Assembly: GCF_014652315.1 (NCBI RefSeq)
Contig: NZ_BMYO01000011.1
Span: forward strand, 62,001 to 126,000
From: Jeongeupia chitinilytica
GTDB lineage: Bacteria > Pseudomonadota > Gammaproteobacteria > Burkholderiales > Chitinibacteraceae
Direction: 5' to 3'
Length of the DNA stretch: 64,000 bases
Part shown: in pieces, positions 34,695-43,453 of the stretch
How the letters are laid out: every line of letters begins with the position of its first letter
Numbering within the stretch: position 1 is the stretch's first letter
The notes under the pieces: generated by a model
The model's input: the letters and a program-made list of their open reading frames with translations, nothing else
Database searches by the model: none
What the model was told of the DNA's origin: nothing
Made by a program: the position numbers and the translations under genes

Positions 34695-35138
34695 CTACCG
34701 TGCCCCGCCCTGTTCGCCACCCTGCTCGGCGATCTGATCGAAATGGGCCTGCAGGATCTGCATCGCCGCGACCTGGTCGAGGACCGGCTTCTGCCGGCGG
34801 CCGCGCAGGCCGGTGTCGTCGAGCGCCATCGACGCCGATTTCGACGTGTAGCGCTCGTCAACCAGCGTGACCGGCAGGCCGAAGCGGCCGGTCAGCCGGT
34901 TGGCGAACTTACGCGCGAGCCGGCTCGCCAATTGCTCCTCACCGTCGATGCCGAGCGGCAGGCCGACGACGAACAGTGCCGGTTGCCACTGGGCAATCAG
35001 CGCTTCGATGCGGGCAAAGCGTTTGTCGGTTTCGACGGTGGCAATGGTTTCGAGCGGATGGGCGATACCGAGCTCGGTGCTGCCCATCGCGACGCCGATG
35101 CGCGCCTCGCCGAAATCGAAAGCCAGAATCGTGCTCAT
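34695..35138 (-). CDS. ruvX: Holliday-junction resolvase-like 16S rRNA-processing nuclease
   Basis: 147 residues with the RNase-H-like fold of YqgF: N-terminal LAFDFGEARIGVAMG, then ETDKRFARIEALI, VVGLPLGIDGEEQ, and the C-terminal LVDERYTSKSA containing catalytic acids. In E. coli it processes the 5' end of 16S rRNA. The start at 35138 overlaps the yqgE stop (ATGA), the usual partner order. Confidence 0.94.
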   Translation of the reverse strand: MSTILAFDFGEARIGVAMGSTELGIAHPLETIATVETDKRFARIEALIAQWQPALFVVGLPLGIDGEEQLASRLARKFANRLTGRFGLPVTLVDERYTSKSASMALDDTGLRGRRQKPVLDQVAAMQILQAHFDQIAEQGGEQGGAR

Positions 35139-35692
35139 GCGTGCCCGGCTTCGTCCGACAGCATCGCCACGTCGATACCCAGCAGCTTGAGTGCGGCGTC
35201 GTAGCGCTCTTCGGCCGGCAGCGCGAAGATGATTTCCGGATCGGCCTCGACCGAGATCCAGCTGTTCTGGGCCATTTCGGCCTCGAGCTGGCCGGCTTCC
35301 CAGCCGGCATAGCCGAGCGTGACGAACATTTTCTCGGGACCGCCGCCTTCGCCGACGGCGAGCAGGATGTCCTTCGACGTCGTCAGTCCCATTTCGTCCG
35401 ACACCGACAGCGTCGACTGCCAGTCGCCCAGCGGCGTGTGCAGCACGAAACCCCGGTCGGTCTGGACCGGGCCGCCGAAGCACACCGGCAGCTCGGCCAC
35501 ATCCGGCCGGTGCAGCTCGACGTCGATCTGCTCGAACAGCGTCGTCAGCGTCATGCCGACCGGGCGATTGACGATGACACCCATCGCGCCCTTGTCGTTG
35601 TGATCGCAGACGAAGGTCAGCGTCTTGGCAAAGATCGGGTCTGCCAGTGACGGCATGGCGATCAGGAAGTGGCGTGAAAGGTCGAGGTCCAT
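35135..35692 (-). CDS. YqgE/AlgH family protein (UPF0301)
   Basis: 185 residues from the ATG at 35692. Family motifs are present: LSRHFLIAMPSLADPIFAKTL at the N-terminus, VCDHNDKGAMGVIVNRP and LLAVGEGGGPEKMFVTLGYAGWEAGQLEAE. The protein forms a compact alpha-beta fold of unknown biochemical role; in Pseudomonas AlgH has been linked to alginate regulation. It overlaps ruvX and is divergent from the photolyase gene across about 100 bp. Confidence 0.93.
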   Translation of the reverse strand: MDLDLSRHFLIAMPSLADPIFAKTLTFVCDHNDKGAMGVIVNRPVGMTLTTLFEQIDVELHRPDVAELPVCFGGPVQTDRGFVLHTPLGDWQSTLSVSDEMGLTTSKDILLAVGEGGGPEKMFVTLGYAGWEAGQLEAEMAQNSWISVEADPEIIFALPAEERYDAALKLLGIDVAMLSDEAGHA

Positions 35693-35790
35693 GGGGCAAT
35701 TATCGCACAAGCGGGCTGCCGAACGCAGGCCGTCCCTGCGCCGCAACAAACGCTAGACTAGGCAAGTCAGGGACTTCCGATTCGAGCTTC

Positions 35791-37194
35791 ATGTCTACCG
35801 CCCTCGTCTGGCTGCGTCGCGACCTGCGACTTTTCGATCACGCAGCGCTGTTTCATGCGCTCAAGCATCACGACTGCGTGATCCCGGTCTTCATTTTCGA
35901 CCGCGACATCCTTTATCCGCTGCCTCGTGCCGACCGACGGGTTGCCTTCATTCACGCAACGCTGGCCGAGCTCAAGGCCGAACTGGTCGCGTGTGCCAGC
36001 GAGCTTGTGATCCGTCACGGACAACCGACGACGGCCATTCCGGCGCTGGCGCAGGAATTCGGCGCCACGGCCGTTTACGCCAACCGCGACTACGAGCCGG
36101 CCGCGATCGCCCGTGATGCCGAGGTTGCGGCGAGGCTGGCTGCTCTGGAAATCGGTTTCGAAACCTTCAAGGATCAGGTGATCTTCGAACAGGACGAAAT
36201 CCGGACGAAGACCGGCGGCATGTACAGCGTCTTTACCCCCTACAAGCGTGCCTGGCTCGCGAAGCTCGACGACTTTTACGTCCGCGCCTATCCGGTGCGG
36301 CAATACGCCCACCGGCTGGCACTGCTGCCGCCGCAGCCCTGGCCTTCGCTGAGCGAACTGGGCTTCGAGCCGGATGACGCGCCGGCCTTGCCGGCCGGAT
36401 GCAGCGGCGGCGAAACGCTGTTCAACGATTTCTGCAACCGGCTGGACCGCTATCACGAGACGCGCGATTTTCCGGGCATCAAGGGGCCGTCCTACCTGTC
36501 GGTGCACCTGCGCTTCGGCACGGTGTCCATTCGCGAACTGGCCGCGCATGCCTGGCGCCAGGGCGGCGCCGGAGCCGAGACCTGGCTGTCCGAGCTGTGC
36601 TGGCGCGACTTTTACCAGCAACTGCTCTGGCACCGGCCCGATGTGGTCGGGCATGCTTTCAGACGGGAGTACGACGCGCTGCCGTTCCCGAACGATGCGG
36701 CGCTGTTCGCCGCCTGGTGCGAGGGCCGCACCGGCTATCCGATCGTCGACGCGGCCATGCGTCAGCTGAACCGCACCGGTTACATGCACAACCGGCTGCG
36801 GATGATCACGGCATCGTTTCTGGTCAAGGACCTGCTGGTCGACTGGCGCTGGGGCGAGCGCTACTTTGCCGAAAAACTGCTCGACTTCGACCTCGCCGCC
36901 AACAATGGCGGCTGGCAGTGGGCCGCCAGCACCGGCTGCGATGCCCAGCCCTACTTCCGCATTTTCAACCCGGTCACGCAGTCGGAGAAATTCGACCCGG
37001 ACGGCCGTTTCATCCGCCGCTATTGCCCCGAGCTGTCGGCGCTCGGTCCGGACGCGATCCATGCGCCGTGGCTGGCGCATCCGCCTGGACTGCGCGAAGC
37101 CGGCGTACGGCTGGGCACCGACTACCCGTGGCCGGTGGTCGACCATGCAAAACAGCGCGAGCTCGCACTCGCGCTGTTCAAGGCAGCCCGTTAG
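35791..37194 (+). CDS. phrB: Deoxyribodipyrimidine photo-lyase (class I CPD photolyase)
   Basis: 467 residues from the ATG at 35791 (MSTALVWLRRDLRLFDH). The N-terminal antenna-binding Rossmann domain is followed by the FAD domain with ELCWRDFYQQLLWHRP, GYPIVDAAMRQLNRTGYMHNRLRMI, the Trp electron-transfer chain and NNGGWQWAASTGCDAQPYFRIFNP. It repairs UV-induced cyclobutane dimers using blue light. An upstream in-frame extension overlaps yqgE on the other strand and is not part of the gene. It converges on the aldolase gene; the small inverted repeat GCCCG-TTAG-CGGGC at 37186-37199 could be a weak terminator. Confidence 0.95.
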   Translation: MSTALVWLRRDLRLFDHAALFHALKHHDCVIPVFIFDRDILYPLPRADRRVAFIHATLAELKAELVACASELVIRHGQPTTAIPALAQEFGATAVYANRDYEPAAIARDAEVAARLAALEIGFETFKDQVIFEQDEIRTKTGGMYSVFTPYKRAWLAKLDDFYVRAYPVRQYAHRLALLPPQPWPSLSELGFEPDDAPALPAGCSGGETLFNDFCNRLDRYHETRDFPGIKGPSYLSVHLRFGTVSIRELAAHAWRQGGAGAETWLSELCWRDFYQQLLWHRPDVVGHAFRREYDALPFPNDAALFAAWCEGRTGYPIVDAAMRQLNRTGYMHNRLRMITASFLVKDLLVDWRWGERYFAEKLLDFDLAANNGGWQWAASTGCDAQPYFRIFNPVTQSEKFDPDGRFIRRYCPELSALGPDAIHAPWLAHPPGLREAGVRLGTDYPWPVVDHAKQRELALALFKAAR

Positions 37195-37213
37195 CGGGCG
37201 TCAGGGGCCGCAA

Positions 37214-38245
37214 TCACGCGGCGAGCTGGATCACGTTGTGCTTTTGCAGGAAACGCGATGCCTGGCCGGCGGCGCCGAAGGCGTTATAGCGGTCCTCGCA
37301 GACCTTGCGCATCGCCGCGATCGCCGGCTTCAGGTAGGCACGCGGGTCGAAGTCGGCCGGGTTGGTCGCGAAATGCTTGCGGATCGCGCCGGTCATCGCC
37401 AGCCGCAAGTCGGTGTCGATGTTGATCTTGCGCACACCGAAGTAGATCGCCTTCTGGATTTCCTCGACCGGTACGCCCCAGGTCGGTTTCAGTTCGCCGC
37501 CGAACTCGCGCACTTCGGCCAGCAGTTCCTGCGGCACGCTCGAGCTGCCGTGCATCACCAGATGGGTATTCGGGATCGCGATGTGGATCGCGCGGACGCG
37601 GTCGATCGCCAGCACTTCGCCGGTCGGCGGCTGCGAGAACTTGTACGCACCGTGGCTGGTGCCGATGGCGATCGCCAGCGCATCGACGCCGGTGGCGGTG
37701 ACGAAGTCGCGCGCCTGGATCGGGTCGGTCAGCAGCTCGTCGTGCGACAGCTTGCGGTCGGCGCCGACGCCGTCTTCGGCTTCGCCCATGCCGGTATCGA
37801 GCCGGCCGAGGCAGCCGAGCTCGCCCTCGACCGAGACGCCGCACGCATGCGCCATCTCGACGACCTGCCGGGTGACGCCGACGTTGTAGTCGTAATCGGC
37901 CGGGGTCTTGCCGTCGGCCAGCAGCGAGCCGTCCATCATCACGCTCGAGAAACCGAGCTTGATCGCGGTCATGCACACCGCCGGGCTGACGCCGTGGTCC
38001 TGGTGCATCACGATCGGCAGGTTCGGATAGCTGGCCACCGCACCTTCGATCAGCTGCTTCAGAAAGGTCTCGCCGGCGTACTTGCGGGCACCGGCACTCG
38101 CCTGCAGGATCACCGGGCTGTCGGTCGCCGCAGCAGCCTGCAGGATGGCCTGCACCTGTTCAAGGTTGTTGACGTTGAACGCCGGCACGCCGTAGCCGTT
38201 TTCGGCGGCGTGATCGAGCAGGGGGCGTAATGCGACGAGGGGCAT
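37214..38245 (-). CDS. fba: Fructose-1,6-bisphosphate aldolase, class II
   Basis: 343 residues from the ATG at 38245 (MPLVALRPLLDHAAENGYGVPAFNVNN). The zinc ligands lie in MHQDHGVS and VEGELGCLG and in LVMHGSSSVP, and the C-terminal KINIDTDLRLAMTGAIRKHF matches the Calvin-cycle/type-B subgroup. It interconverts fructose bisphosphate with two triose phosphates. It is monocistronic here; other glycolytic genes are not adjacent, although a phosphoglycerate kinase gene lies 2.6 kb away. Confidence 0.96.
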   Translation of the reverse strand: MPLVALRPLLDHAAENGYGVPAFNVNNLEQVQAILQAAAATDSPVILQASAGARKYAGETFLKQLIEGAVASYPNLPIVMHQDHGVSPAVCMTAIKLGFSSVMMDGSLLADGKTPADYDYNVGVTRQVVEMAHACGVSVEGELGCLGRLDTGMGEAEDGVGADRKLSHDELLTDPIQARDFVTATGVDALAIAIGTSHGAYKFSQPPTGEVLAIDRVRAIHIAIPNTHLVMHGSSSVPQELLAEVREFGGELKPTWGVPVEEIQKAIYFGVRKINIDTDLRLAMTGAIRKHFATNPADFDPRAYLKPAIAAMRKVCEDRYNAFGAAGQASRFLQKHNVIQLAA

Positions 38246-38324
38246 GGGGTCTCTCCGGTAGCGGCAGCTGGGGCCGTGTTGCATTGCATCACACGCACTT
38301 TAGCCTTCCGTTCGTGCCGCACCC

Positions 38325-38363
38325 AATCGGGATATTCGGCATTCGGGATACGCCCATTCGGGA
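38325..38363. repeat. Three imperfect ATTCGGGATA repeats upstream of fba
   Basis: Within the 225-bp gap between fba and the Sel1-like gene, ATCGGGATA (38326-38334), ATTCGGGATA (38341-38350) and ATTCGGGA (38356-38363) recur at a spacing of about 15 bp. They lie about 80-120 bp upstream of the fba start and could be a regulator-binding array; nothing else was recognised in the gap. Confidence 0.4.
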
Positions 38364-38470
38364 AAGCACTGAAACCAGTCATTGCCATTACGGCCGGTCA
38401 GCCCGAAAACAAATCCCTTTCGGATCAGCAGCTTGTCCAAATCACGTTGCCACCGGAGCAGACCAGCGCC

Positions 38471-39355
38471 CTACTTCGCCGCCGGCGTGACGACCTCGTA
38501 GCGCGCCCCGCCCATGCCGTCGGCGGTAAAGGCGATGTCGACCGGAAAGGTCTTGTCGCAGGCGGCGAACACCCAGGTTTCCTGCCACTGCCCGGTAATC
38601 AGCTTGTAGCGGACCGGCGGTTTGAATTCGAGCGTCAGGTACTGCGCACCGGTCAGCGGCGCGGCAATGCGCACGTCCTTGAGCGCCAGGTTCTCGTCGA
38701 TGCACTGCGCCTTGCGTGCTGCCGCCTCGAGCCGCTGGCCCAGCGTTTCGTCGCGGATCACGTCGCGACGCAGCTTCAGCGACGTCAGCGAACCGTTGGC
38801 CTTCAACGGCACCAGCCAGTCCTTCTTGTCGGCCTTCTCGAACCACATGGCCACTTCGTCGCGCGGCACGCCGTTGATGCTGCCGGCCAGCTCCTGGGCC
38901 ACCGCCTGCACCGCATCGCTCTGGCCGGCTTCGGCGGCGCGCCACAGCCATTCGGCCGCACGACGGTCGTCCCCCCGTGCCGACACCGGCCGCGCCGCCA
39001 GTGCCTTGTAGCGTTCCGGATTCAGCTTGCCGTCGGCCTGCACCAGCCCTTCGGTCGCGCGTGACGCCAGCGAAGCCGACAGCAGCAGTTGTGCGTCGAC
39101 GTTGTCCTTTTCGGCCAGAGGCGTCAGCAGCCGGATCGCCGCTGCGGGGTCGGCCTGGGTACCGAGGCCGCGCTGATAGAGCTGCGCGAGCTGCAGCCGG
39201 GTCCAGTCGGTGGCGCTGCCGTCCTTGACGTCGGCGGTGGCCGAAGCGAACGCCAGCGCGTAGTCGTGCTTCGTCAGCGCCGCTTCAATGACGCTTTCGG
39301 CCGCCTGCGCCGTGACGCCTGCGCAGCACACGGCCGCGATGATCCATTTCTTCAT
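38471..39355 (-). CDS. Secreted Sel1/TPR-like repeat protein of unknown function
   Basis: 294 residues with an 18-residue signal peptide (MKKWIIAAVCCAGVTAQA). Residues about 50-180 contain Sel1-like helical repeats (LAQLYQRGLGTQADPAAAIRLL, AAEWLWRAAEAGQSDAVQ), which usually mediate protein contacts. The last 100 residues form a different, beta-rich region with two Cys (AQCIDE, FAACDK) that may form a disulphide. The protein is periplasmic by prediction; no partner is suggested by neighbours. The function is not recognised. Confidence 0.7.
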   Translation of the reverse strand: MKKWIIAAVCCAGVTAQAAESVIEAALTKHDYALAFASATADVKDGSATDWTRLQLAQLYQRGLGTQADPAAAIRLLTPLAEKDNVDAQLLLSASLASRATEGLVQADGKLNPERYKALAARPVSARGDDRRAAEWLWRAAEAGQSDAVQAVAQELAGSINGVPRDEVAMWFEKADKKDWLVPLKANGSLTSLKLRRDVIRDETLGQRLEAAARKAQCIDENLALKDVRIAAPLTGAQYLTLEFKPPVRYKLITGQWQETWVFAACDKTFPVDIAFTADGMGGARYEVVTPAAK

Positions 39356-39400
39356 GCCACATCCTTGCTCGGCACCCCGGATTCCGGAGCGCGGTCCAAT

Positions 39401-39428
39401 GAAAAACGCCGGTCGATCCGACCGGCGT
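39401..39428 (-). terminator. Rho-independent terminator after the CBM5/12 protein gene
   Basis: On the minus strand ACGCCGGTC pairs with GACCGGCGT across a 5-nt loop and is followed by five T's, 20 nt beyond the stop. Confidence 0.85.
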
Positions 39429-39448
39429 CGATCATAACCGAGCCTTTG

Positions 39449-40753
39449 CTACTGCGTGACCATCGGCAGAGAGACGCGCATCGGCGCCGGATAGACGCGA
39501 CCATCGGCGTAGGTGATCTTCACGTCGATGCTGTTGTTGCCGTCGGGCAGCGCCGGCAGGACGACCGCACCGTTGCGCTGGCCTTCGTGGTCATGCACCA
39601 CGCGCTGGATCCGGTGCACCACCACGCAACGACCGTCCGGATTGCTCCAGTCGCACGGATCCATCGCCGCCGAAACGTCGAACACGTCGCCGTCGAAATA
39701 CGGCTGGCCGTTGATCGTCACCGTCACGCGCTTCATCCAGGCGTCCGGATGATCGACGCGCTGCTGCAGATAGACCGCCGAAGGGCGCTTCTGGTCGTCA
39801 AACAGCAGGTCGACGATGGGCTGCTGGCCCGGCAGGGCCATGAAATCGCCCTGTGCCTTCAACTGCTCGTCGATGCCACCGACAATGTCGACCTCAACCG
39901 GCTCGCTCAGCCGGCAATCGCCGGTGTTGAGTGGCGTACGGCTGCACAGCTCGACACGGAAGCGGTGCTTGCCGGTCCACAGGCCACGGTAGGTATTGCT
40001 GTGACGGTAGAACGGCGGCTGATGGACCTCCAGCCATTCGGGCTCGCCCCCGGAAACCGAGTACGTGTCGTCGTAGACGTGCCAGTCCATGGCGTTCTGC
40101 CAGTTGGTCGCCTGCCAGGAGAAGCTGACGCTGTCGCCGCTGACGACCGGCGCGATGATCCGGGCCAGATTCGGTGCAGGGGTAGGCGCCGGAGTGGGTA
40201 CCGGCGTTGGGGTCGGTGTCGGCGAATGGCAATCGCCCGGGGTCGGCGTGTAAGGCGTGGGAGTCGGCACCGGGGTCGGCGCCGGAATCGGCGTCACCGA
40301 ACCGGTCTTCTCCCACGCGCCCCACTCGCTGCTGCCCGGCACTTCGTTCTGGGTCCACCACTTGGCGCGATAGCGGTAGCCGAGATGCACGACCTCGTCG
40401 CCCTGCTGGTAGACGTTGTTCGCCGACCAGTCGAGCCCGCGGTTCTCCAGCCGCCACGCACCGCTGGTTCCGTCCGGCGCATCGTTCTGGTTCCACCAGT
40501 TGGCGACGTAGACCTTCCACTGGTAGCTGACACGCTCGCCGGCCTGATACGACACCTCGGGATACCAGCTGGCCTGAACGGCGACCACCGCAGGGGCCGG
40601 TGTCGGTGCCGGCGTTGCGCCGGGATATTGCGGGTACACAATCGGTGGCGAGGCAGGCACCGGGGTCGGCGGAGGCGGACTGCATGCCAGTGCCTGGGTT
40701 GCGGTCAGCGACAGCACCAGCAGCGCCGGCGTCATCAGGGTGTTCGGCTTCAT
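39449..40753 (-). CDS. Secreted protein with two CBM5/12 chitin-binding modules and an unknown C-terminal domain
   Basis: 434 residues with a signal peptide ending near TQALA. Two chitin-binding type-3 modules follow: residues about 60-105 (SWYPEVSYQAGERVSYQWKVYVANWW) and about 107-150 (LDWSANNVYQQGDEVVHLGYRYRAKWW), each with the paired Trp residues that stack on chitin. Proline/threonine-rich linkers flank them (25-58 and 152-190). The last 240 residues are a beta-rich region with several Cys and no catalytic signature I know. There is no glycosidase, LPMO or protease motif. It may be a chitin-anchoring scaffold, an adhesin, or a new enzyme class. A terminator follows; the pgk gene lies upstream. 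Confidence 0.8.
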   Translation of the reverse strand: MKPNTLMTPALLVLSLTATQALACSPPPPTPVPASPPIVYPQYPGATPAPTPAPAVVAVQASWYPEVSYQAGERVSYQWKVYVANWWNQNDAPDGTSGAWRLENRGLDWSANNVYQQGDEVVHLGYRYRAKWWTQNEVPGSSEWGAWEKTGSVTPIPAPTPVPTPTPYTPTPGDCHSPTPTPTPVPTPAPTPAPNLARIIAPVVSGDSVSFSWQATNWQNAMDWHVYDDTYSVSGGEPEWLEVHQPPFYRHSNTYRGLWTGKHRFRVELCSRTPLNTGDCRLSEPVEVDIVGGIDEQLKAQGDFMALPGQQPIVDLLFDDQKRPSAVYLQQRVDHPDAWMKRVTVTINGQPYFDGDVFDVSAAMDPCDWSNPDGRCVVVHRIQRVVHDHEGQRNGAVVLPALPDGNNSIDVKITYADGRVYPAPMRVSLPMVTQ

Positions 40754-40826
40754 TGTGTCTCCTTGTCGTTATGCGGCCGTCATCGACGGCCATCGCCAAT
40801 CTGGGATGGCGATCACGCAAGGCGCA

Positions 40827-40854
40827 AAAAAAAGCCGGCGCGCGGCCGGCTTTT
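40827..40854 (-). terminator. Rho-independent terminator after pgk
   Basis: A 10-bp stem (AAAAGCCGGC and its complement) with a 5-nt loop is followed on the minus strand by a run of eight T's, 14 nt past the pgk stop. Confidence 0.9.
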
Positions 40855-40868
40855 GCGGAGGGACGGTG

Positions 40869-42038
40869 TCAACGGCGCGATTCGAGCATCCGGATCGCCG
40901 GCAACTGCTGCCCCCCGAGCAAGGCCAGAAAAGCGCTGCCACCGGTCGACAGGTAACTGACCTGATCGCGGAGCCCGTAGCGGGCAACCGCCGCCAGCGT
41001 GTCGCCGCCGGCGGCAATCGAGAATGCCGGGCCCGCGGCAATCGCCCGTGCCACCGCCTCGGTGCCGTGGCTGAACGGCCCGAATTCGAACGCGCCGACC
41101 GGGCCGTTCCAGACCACCGTTGCGGCGCGGTCGAGTGCGGCCACGATTGCCGCGGTCGACTCGGGACCGAGGTCGAGGATCATCTCGTCGTCACGGACCG
41201 CGTCCACCGGACGGATCTCCGCCGGCCCGGCTGCGTCGGGCCGCTTGCCGACAATCACGTCGGTCGGCAGCAGCACCTCGCCGCCGCGGGCGCGCAGCGC
41301 GTCGATCACCCTGCGGACCTGTGCGACCGTGTCCGGATCGACCAGCGACCGGCCGACGGGCCGGCCCTCGGCCAGCAGAAAGGTGTTGGCGATCGCGCCA
41401 CCGACCACCAGCTGATCGACCTTGTCGGCCAGCGGCGCGAGCAGCGCCAGCTTGGTCGACAGTCGCGCACCGGCAACGATGGCCAACAGCGGACGGGCCG
41501 GCGCCTGCAGTATCCGGCCCAGCGCCTCGACTTCGGCCGCCAGCAGCAGGCCGGCCACGGCTTGCGGCGCGAATCTGGCCACCGCGTGCGTCGACGCCTC
41601 GGTCCGGTGCGCGGTGCCGAAGGCGTCGTTGACGAACACGTCGCACAGGGCGGCGTACTGCCGTCCGAGCGCCTCGCTGTCGGCCTTCTCGCCGCGGTTG
41701 GCCCGGACGTTCTCGAGCAGGACCAGCTCTCCCGGCCGGACCCGGTAGTCCTGCCAGTCAGTGATCACCGGCACCGTGCGACCGAGGAACTCGCCGATGC
41801 GCTGTGCCACCGGCCGCAGCGACTCGTCCGGCCCCGGCGCACCTTCGGCCGGACGGCCAAGGTGGCTCATCACCATGACCCCGGCACCGGCGCGGAGGGC
41901 GGCGTGAATGGTGGGCAACGAGGCGCGGATGCGGGTGTCGTCGACGATCACGCCAGCCTTCACCGGTACGTTCAGATCGGCGCGAATCAGCACCCGCAGC
42001 CCCGCCACGGCAAGGTCGGTCAGCTTGCGGAAAGCCAT
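40869..42038 (-). CDS. pgk: Phosphoglycerate kinase, divergent
   Basis: 389 residues with the PGK layout: RADLNVP, SHLGRP and the C-terminal VWNGPVGAFEF and GGDTLAA. Several normally fixed positions differ: where most enzymes read G-[GS]-[SA]-K-V-S-T-K, this one reads AGARLSTK, so the first Lys, which in human PGK (Lys215) stabilises the transferred phosphoryl group, is Arg192. The glycine-rich motifs read VGGAIANT, AAGGDT and STGGSAF instead of GGGI, GGGDT and GGGAF. It could still be active, since Arg is positive, or be a second, specialised copy. It stands alone and is divergent from an MFS gene. Confidence 0.88.
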   Translation of the reverse strand: MAFRKLTDLAVAGLRVLIRADLNVPVKAGVIVDDTRIRASLPTIHAALRAGAGVMVMSHLGRPAEGAPGPDESLRPVAQRIGEFLGRTVPVITDWQDYRVRPGELVLLENVRANRGEKADSEALGRQYAALCDVFVNDAFGTAHRTEASTHAVARFAPQAVAGLLLAAEVEALGRILQAPARPLLAIVAGARLSTKLALLAPLADKVDQLVVGGAIANTFLLAEGRPVGRSLVDPDTVAQVRRVIDALRARGGEVLLPTDVIVGKRPDAAGPAEIRPVDAVRDDEMILDLGPESTAAIVAALDRAATVVWNGPVGAFEFGPFSHGTEAVARAIAAGPAFSIAAGGDTLAAVARYGLRDQVSYLSTGGSAFLALLGGQQLPAIRMLESRR

Positions 42039-42053
42039 GATTTTCCTTGATCG

Positions 42054-42070
42054 GGTTACGTCGTGTAACC
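42054..42070. promoter_or_regulatory. Inverted repeat between pgk and the MFS gene
   Basis: GGTTAC and GTAACC form a perfect 6-bp inverted repeat with a 5-nt spacer, 16 bp upstream of the pgk start. The position fits a repressor site or a leader hairpin for pgk. An AT-rich stretch (about 42150-42170) nearer the MFS start probably holds that gene's promoter. Confidence 0.35.
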
Positions 42071-42183
42071 GTAGCGCAGCGGAATTTGCTGGCCTTGTCG
42101 CACGGCGCGTCCGGGCCGCTCCGGCCCGGGCTGCGGGTTTAGAATCCGGTAATCAAAAAATATATCACAGCGCCATTTTCCTC

Positions 42184-43398
42184 ATGACCGATGCACCCGC
42201 GCTTTTGCGCAACCGCAATTTCCTGTTTGTCTGGCTGGCGAGCATCCTCGGCAATCTCGCGCTCGCCGTGGCGATGCTCGCCGAGACCTGGTATGTCGTG
42301 AAGACGCTCGGCGCCAAGGAAGACCTCGGACTGGTGATGATCGCCGGCTCGGTGCCACGGATCGCGCTGATGGCCGTCGGCGGCGTCGTCGCCGACCGGA
42401 TGCGCCGCAGCCGCATCATTTCGTTCTCGCTCGGCCTGCGGGTGATCGCCGTGCTGTCGCTGGTCGGGCTGCTGCACCTCGGCCTGCTCGACATCTGGGC
42501 AATGACCGCCTTCGCCTTCGCCTACGGTGCGCTCGACGCCTTTTTCTGGCCGGCGCGCGATGCGCTGCTGCCCGGCATCGTGCGGGACGGCGACCTGATG
42601 CGCGCCAATTCGATCATGCTGACCACCAACCAGATCGGCCTCGTGTTCGGCCCGGTGCTCGGCGGCGTGATGCTGGCCACGCTCAGCTACGAGTGGGTGT
42701 TCACGCTGACCGCGGCGCTGCTCGCCGTCGGCGTGGGCTTCACCGTACTGGTGCGCGAAGCACCGGTGTTGCCGCACGGCGAACGCCGCCACGTGCTGAC
42801 CGAACTGAAGGAAGGCCTGCAGTACGCGCTGCAGACGCCGGCACTGCGCTCGCTGATGATCATTTACGCCATTGCCAACCTGCTGTTCATGGGACCGCTG
42901 GGGCTGGGGATTCCGATCGTCGTCACCGACCACCTCGACGGTCAGGCCAGCACGCTGTCCTACCTGCAGAGCGCGATGGCCGCCGGCATGGTCGTCGGCG
43001 GCACCCTGCTGACGCTGTTCCCGCCGACGAAAAAACGCCTGATGATCATCATCGTGGTGATCGTGCTCGAAGGCATCGTGCTCGGTGCGCAGGCGTTCAC
43101 CGGCTGGATTCCGCTGGCGATCGCACTGCAGTTCCTGCTCGGCATGGGCGTCGTCAGCAACAACGTGCCGATGATGTCGGTGCTGCAGCAGTACACCGAG
43201 CGCAGCAAGATCGGCCGGGTGATGAGCCTGAACACCATCGCCTCGATGGGGCTGTCGCCGATCTCGTACGCGATGGTCACCGCGCTGCTGGCGCTGCACG
43301 TCGACATCCGCATCATCATGCCGGCGTTCGGCCTGACCATGGCCGCGCTGATGATCGTGATCGCCGCACGCACCCCGACGGTACGGACGCTGGACTGA
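42184..43398 (+). CDS. MFS transporter, EntS/MFS_3-like exporter
   Basis: 404 residues from the ATG at 42184; the open frame upstream is not supported. About 12 membrane helices. NRNFLFVWLASILGNLA at the start and the loop VGGVVADRMRRSRI between helices 2 and 3 match the MFS_3 group that includes enterobactin exporter EntS and macrolide efflux proteins. The cargo is unknown. It lies upstream of another membrane protein on the same strand but 55 nt apart, so co-transcription is possible. Confidence 0.88.
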   Translation: MTDAPALLRNRNFLFVWLASILGNLALAVAMLAETWYVVKTLGAKEDLGLVMIAGSVPRIALMAVGGVVADRMRRSRIISFSLGLRVIAVLSLVGLLHLGLLDIWAMTAFAFAYGALDAFFWPARDALLPGIVRDGDLMRANSIMLTTNQIGLVFGPVLGGVMLATLSYEWVFTLTAALLAVGVGFTVLVREAPVLPHGERRHVLTELKEGLQYALQTPALRSLMIIYAIANLLFMGPLGLGIPIVVTDHLDGQASTLSYLQSAMAAGMVVGGTLLTLFPPTKKRLMIIIVVIVLEGIVLGAQAFTGWIPLAIALQFLLGMGVVSNNVPMMSVLQQYTERSKIGRVMSLNTIASMGLSPISYAMVTALLALHVDIRIIMPAFGLTMAALMIVIAARTPTVRTLD

Positions 43399-43453
43399 CA
43401 ACACCCTGCCGGCTTGCGTATGCTGTGGCTTTGCTTCCGGAGTCGCAGCACGC

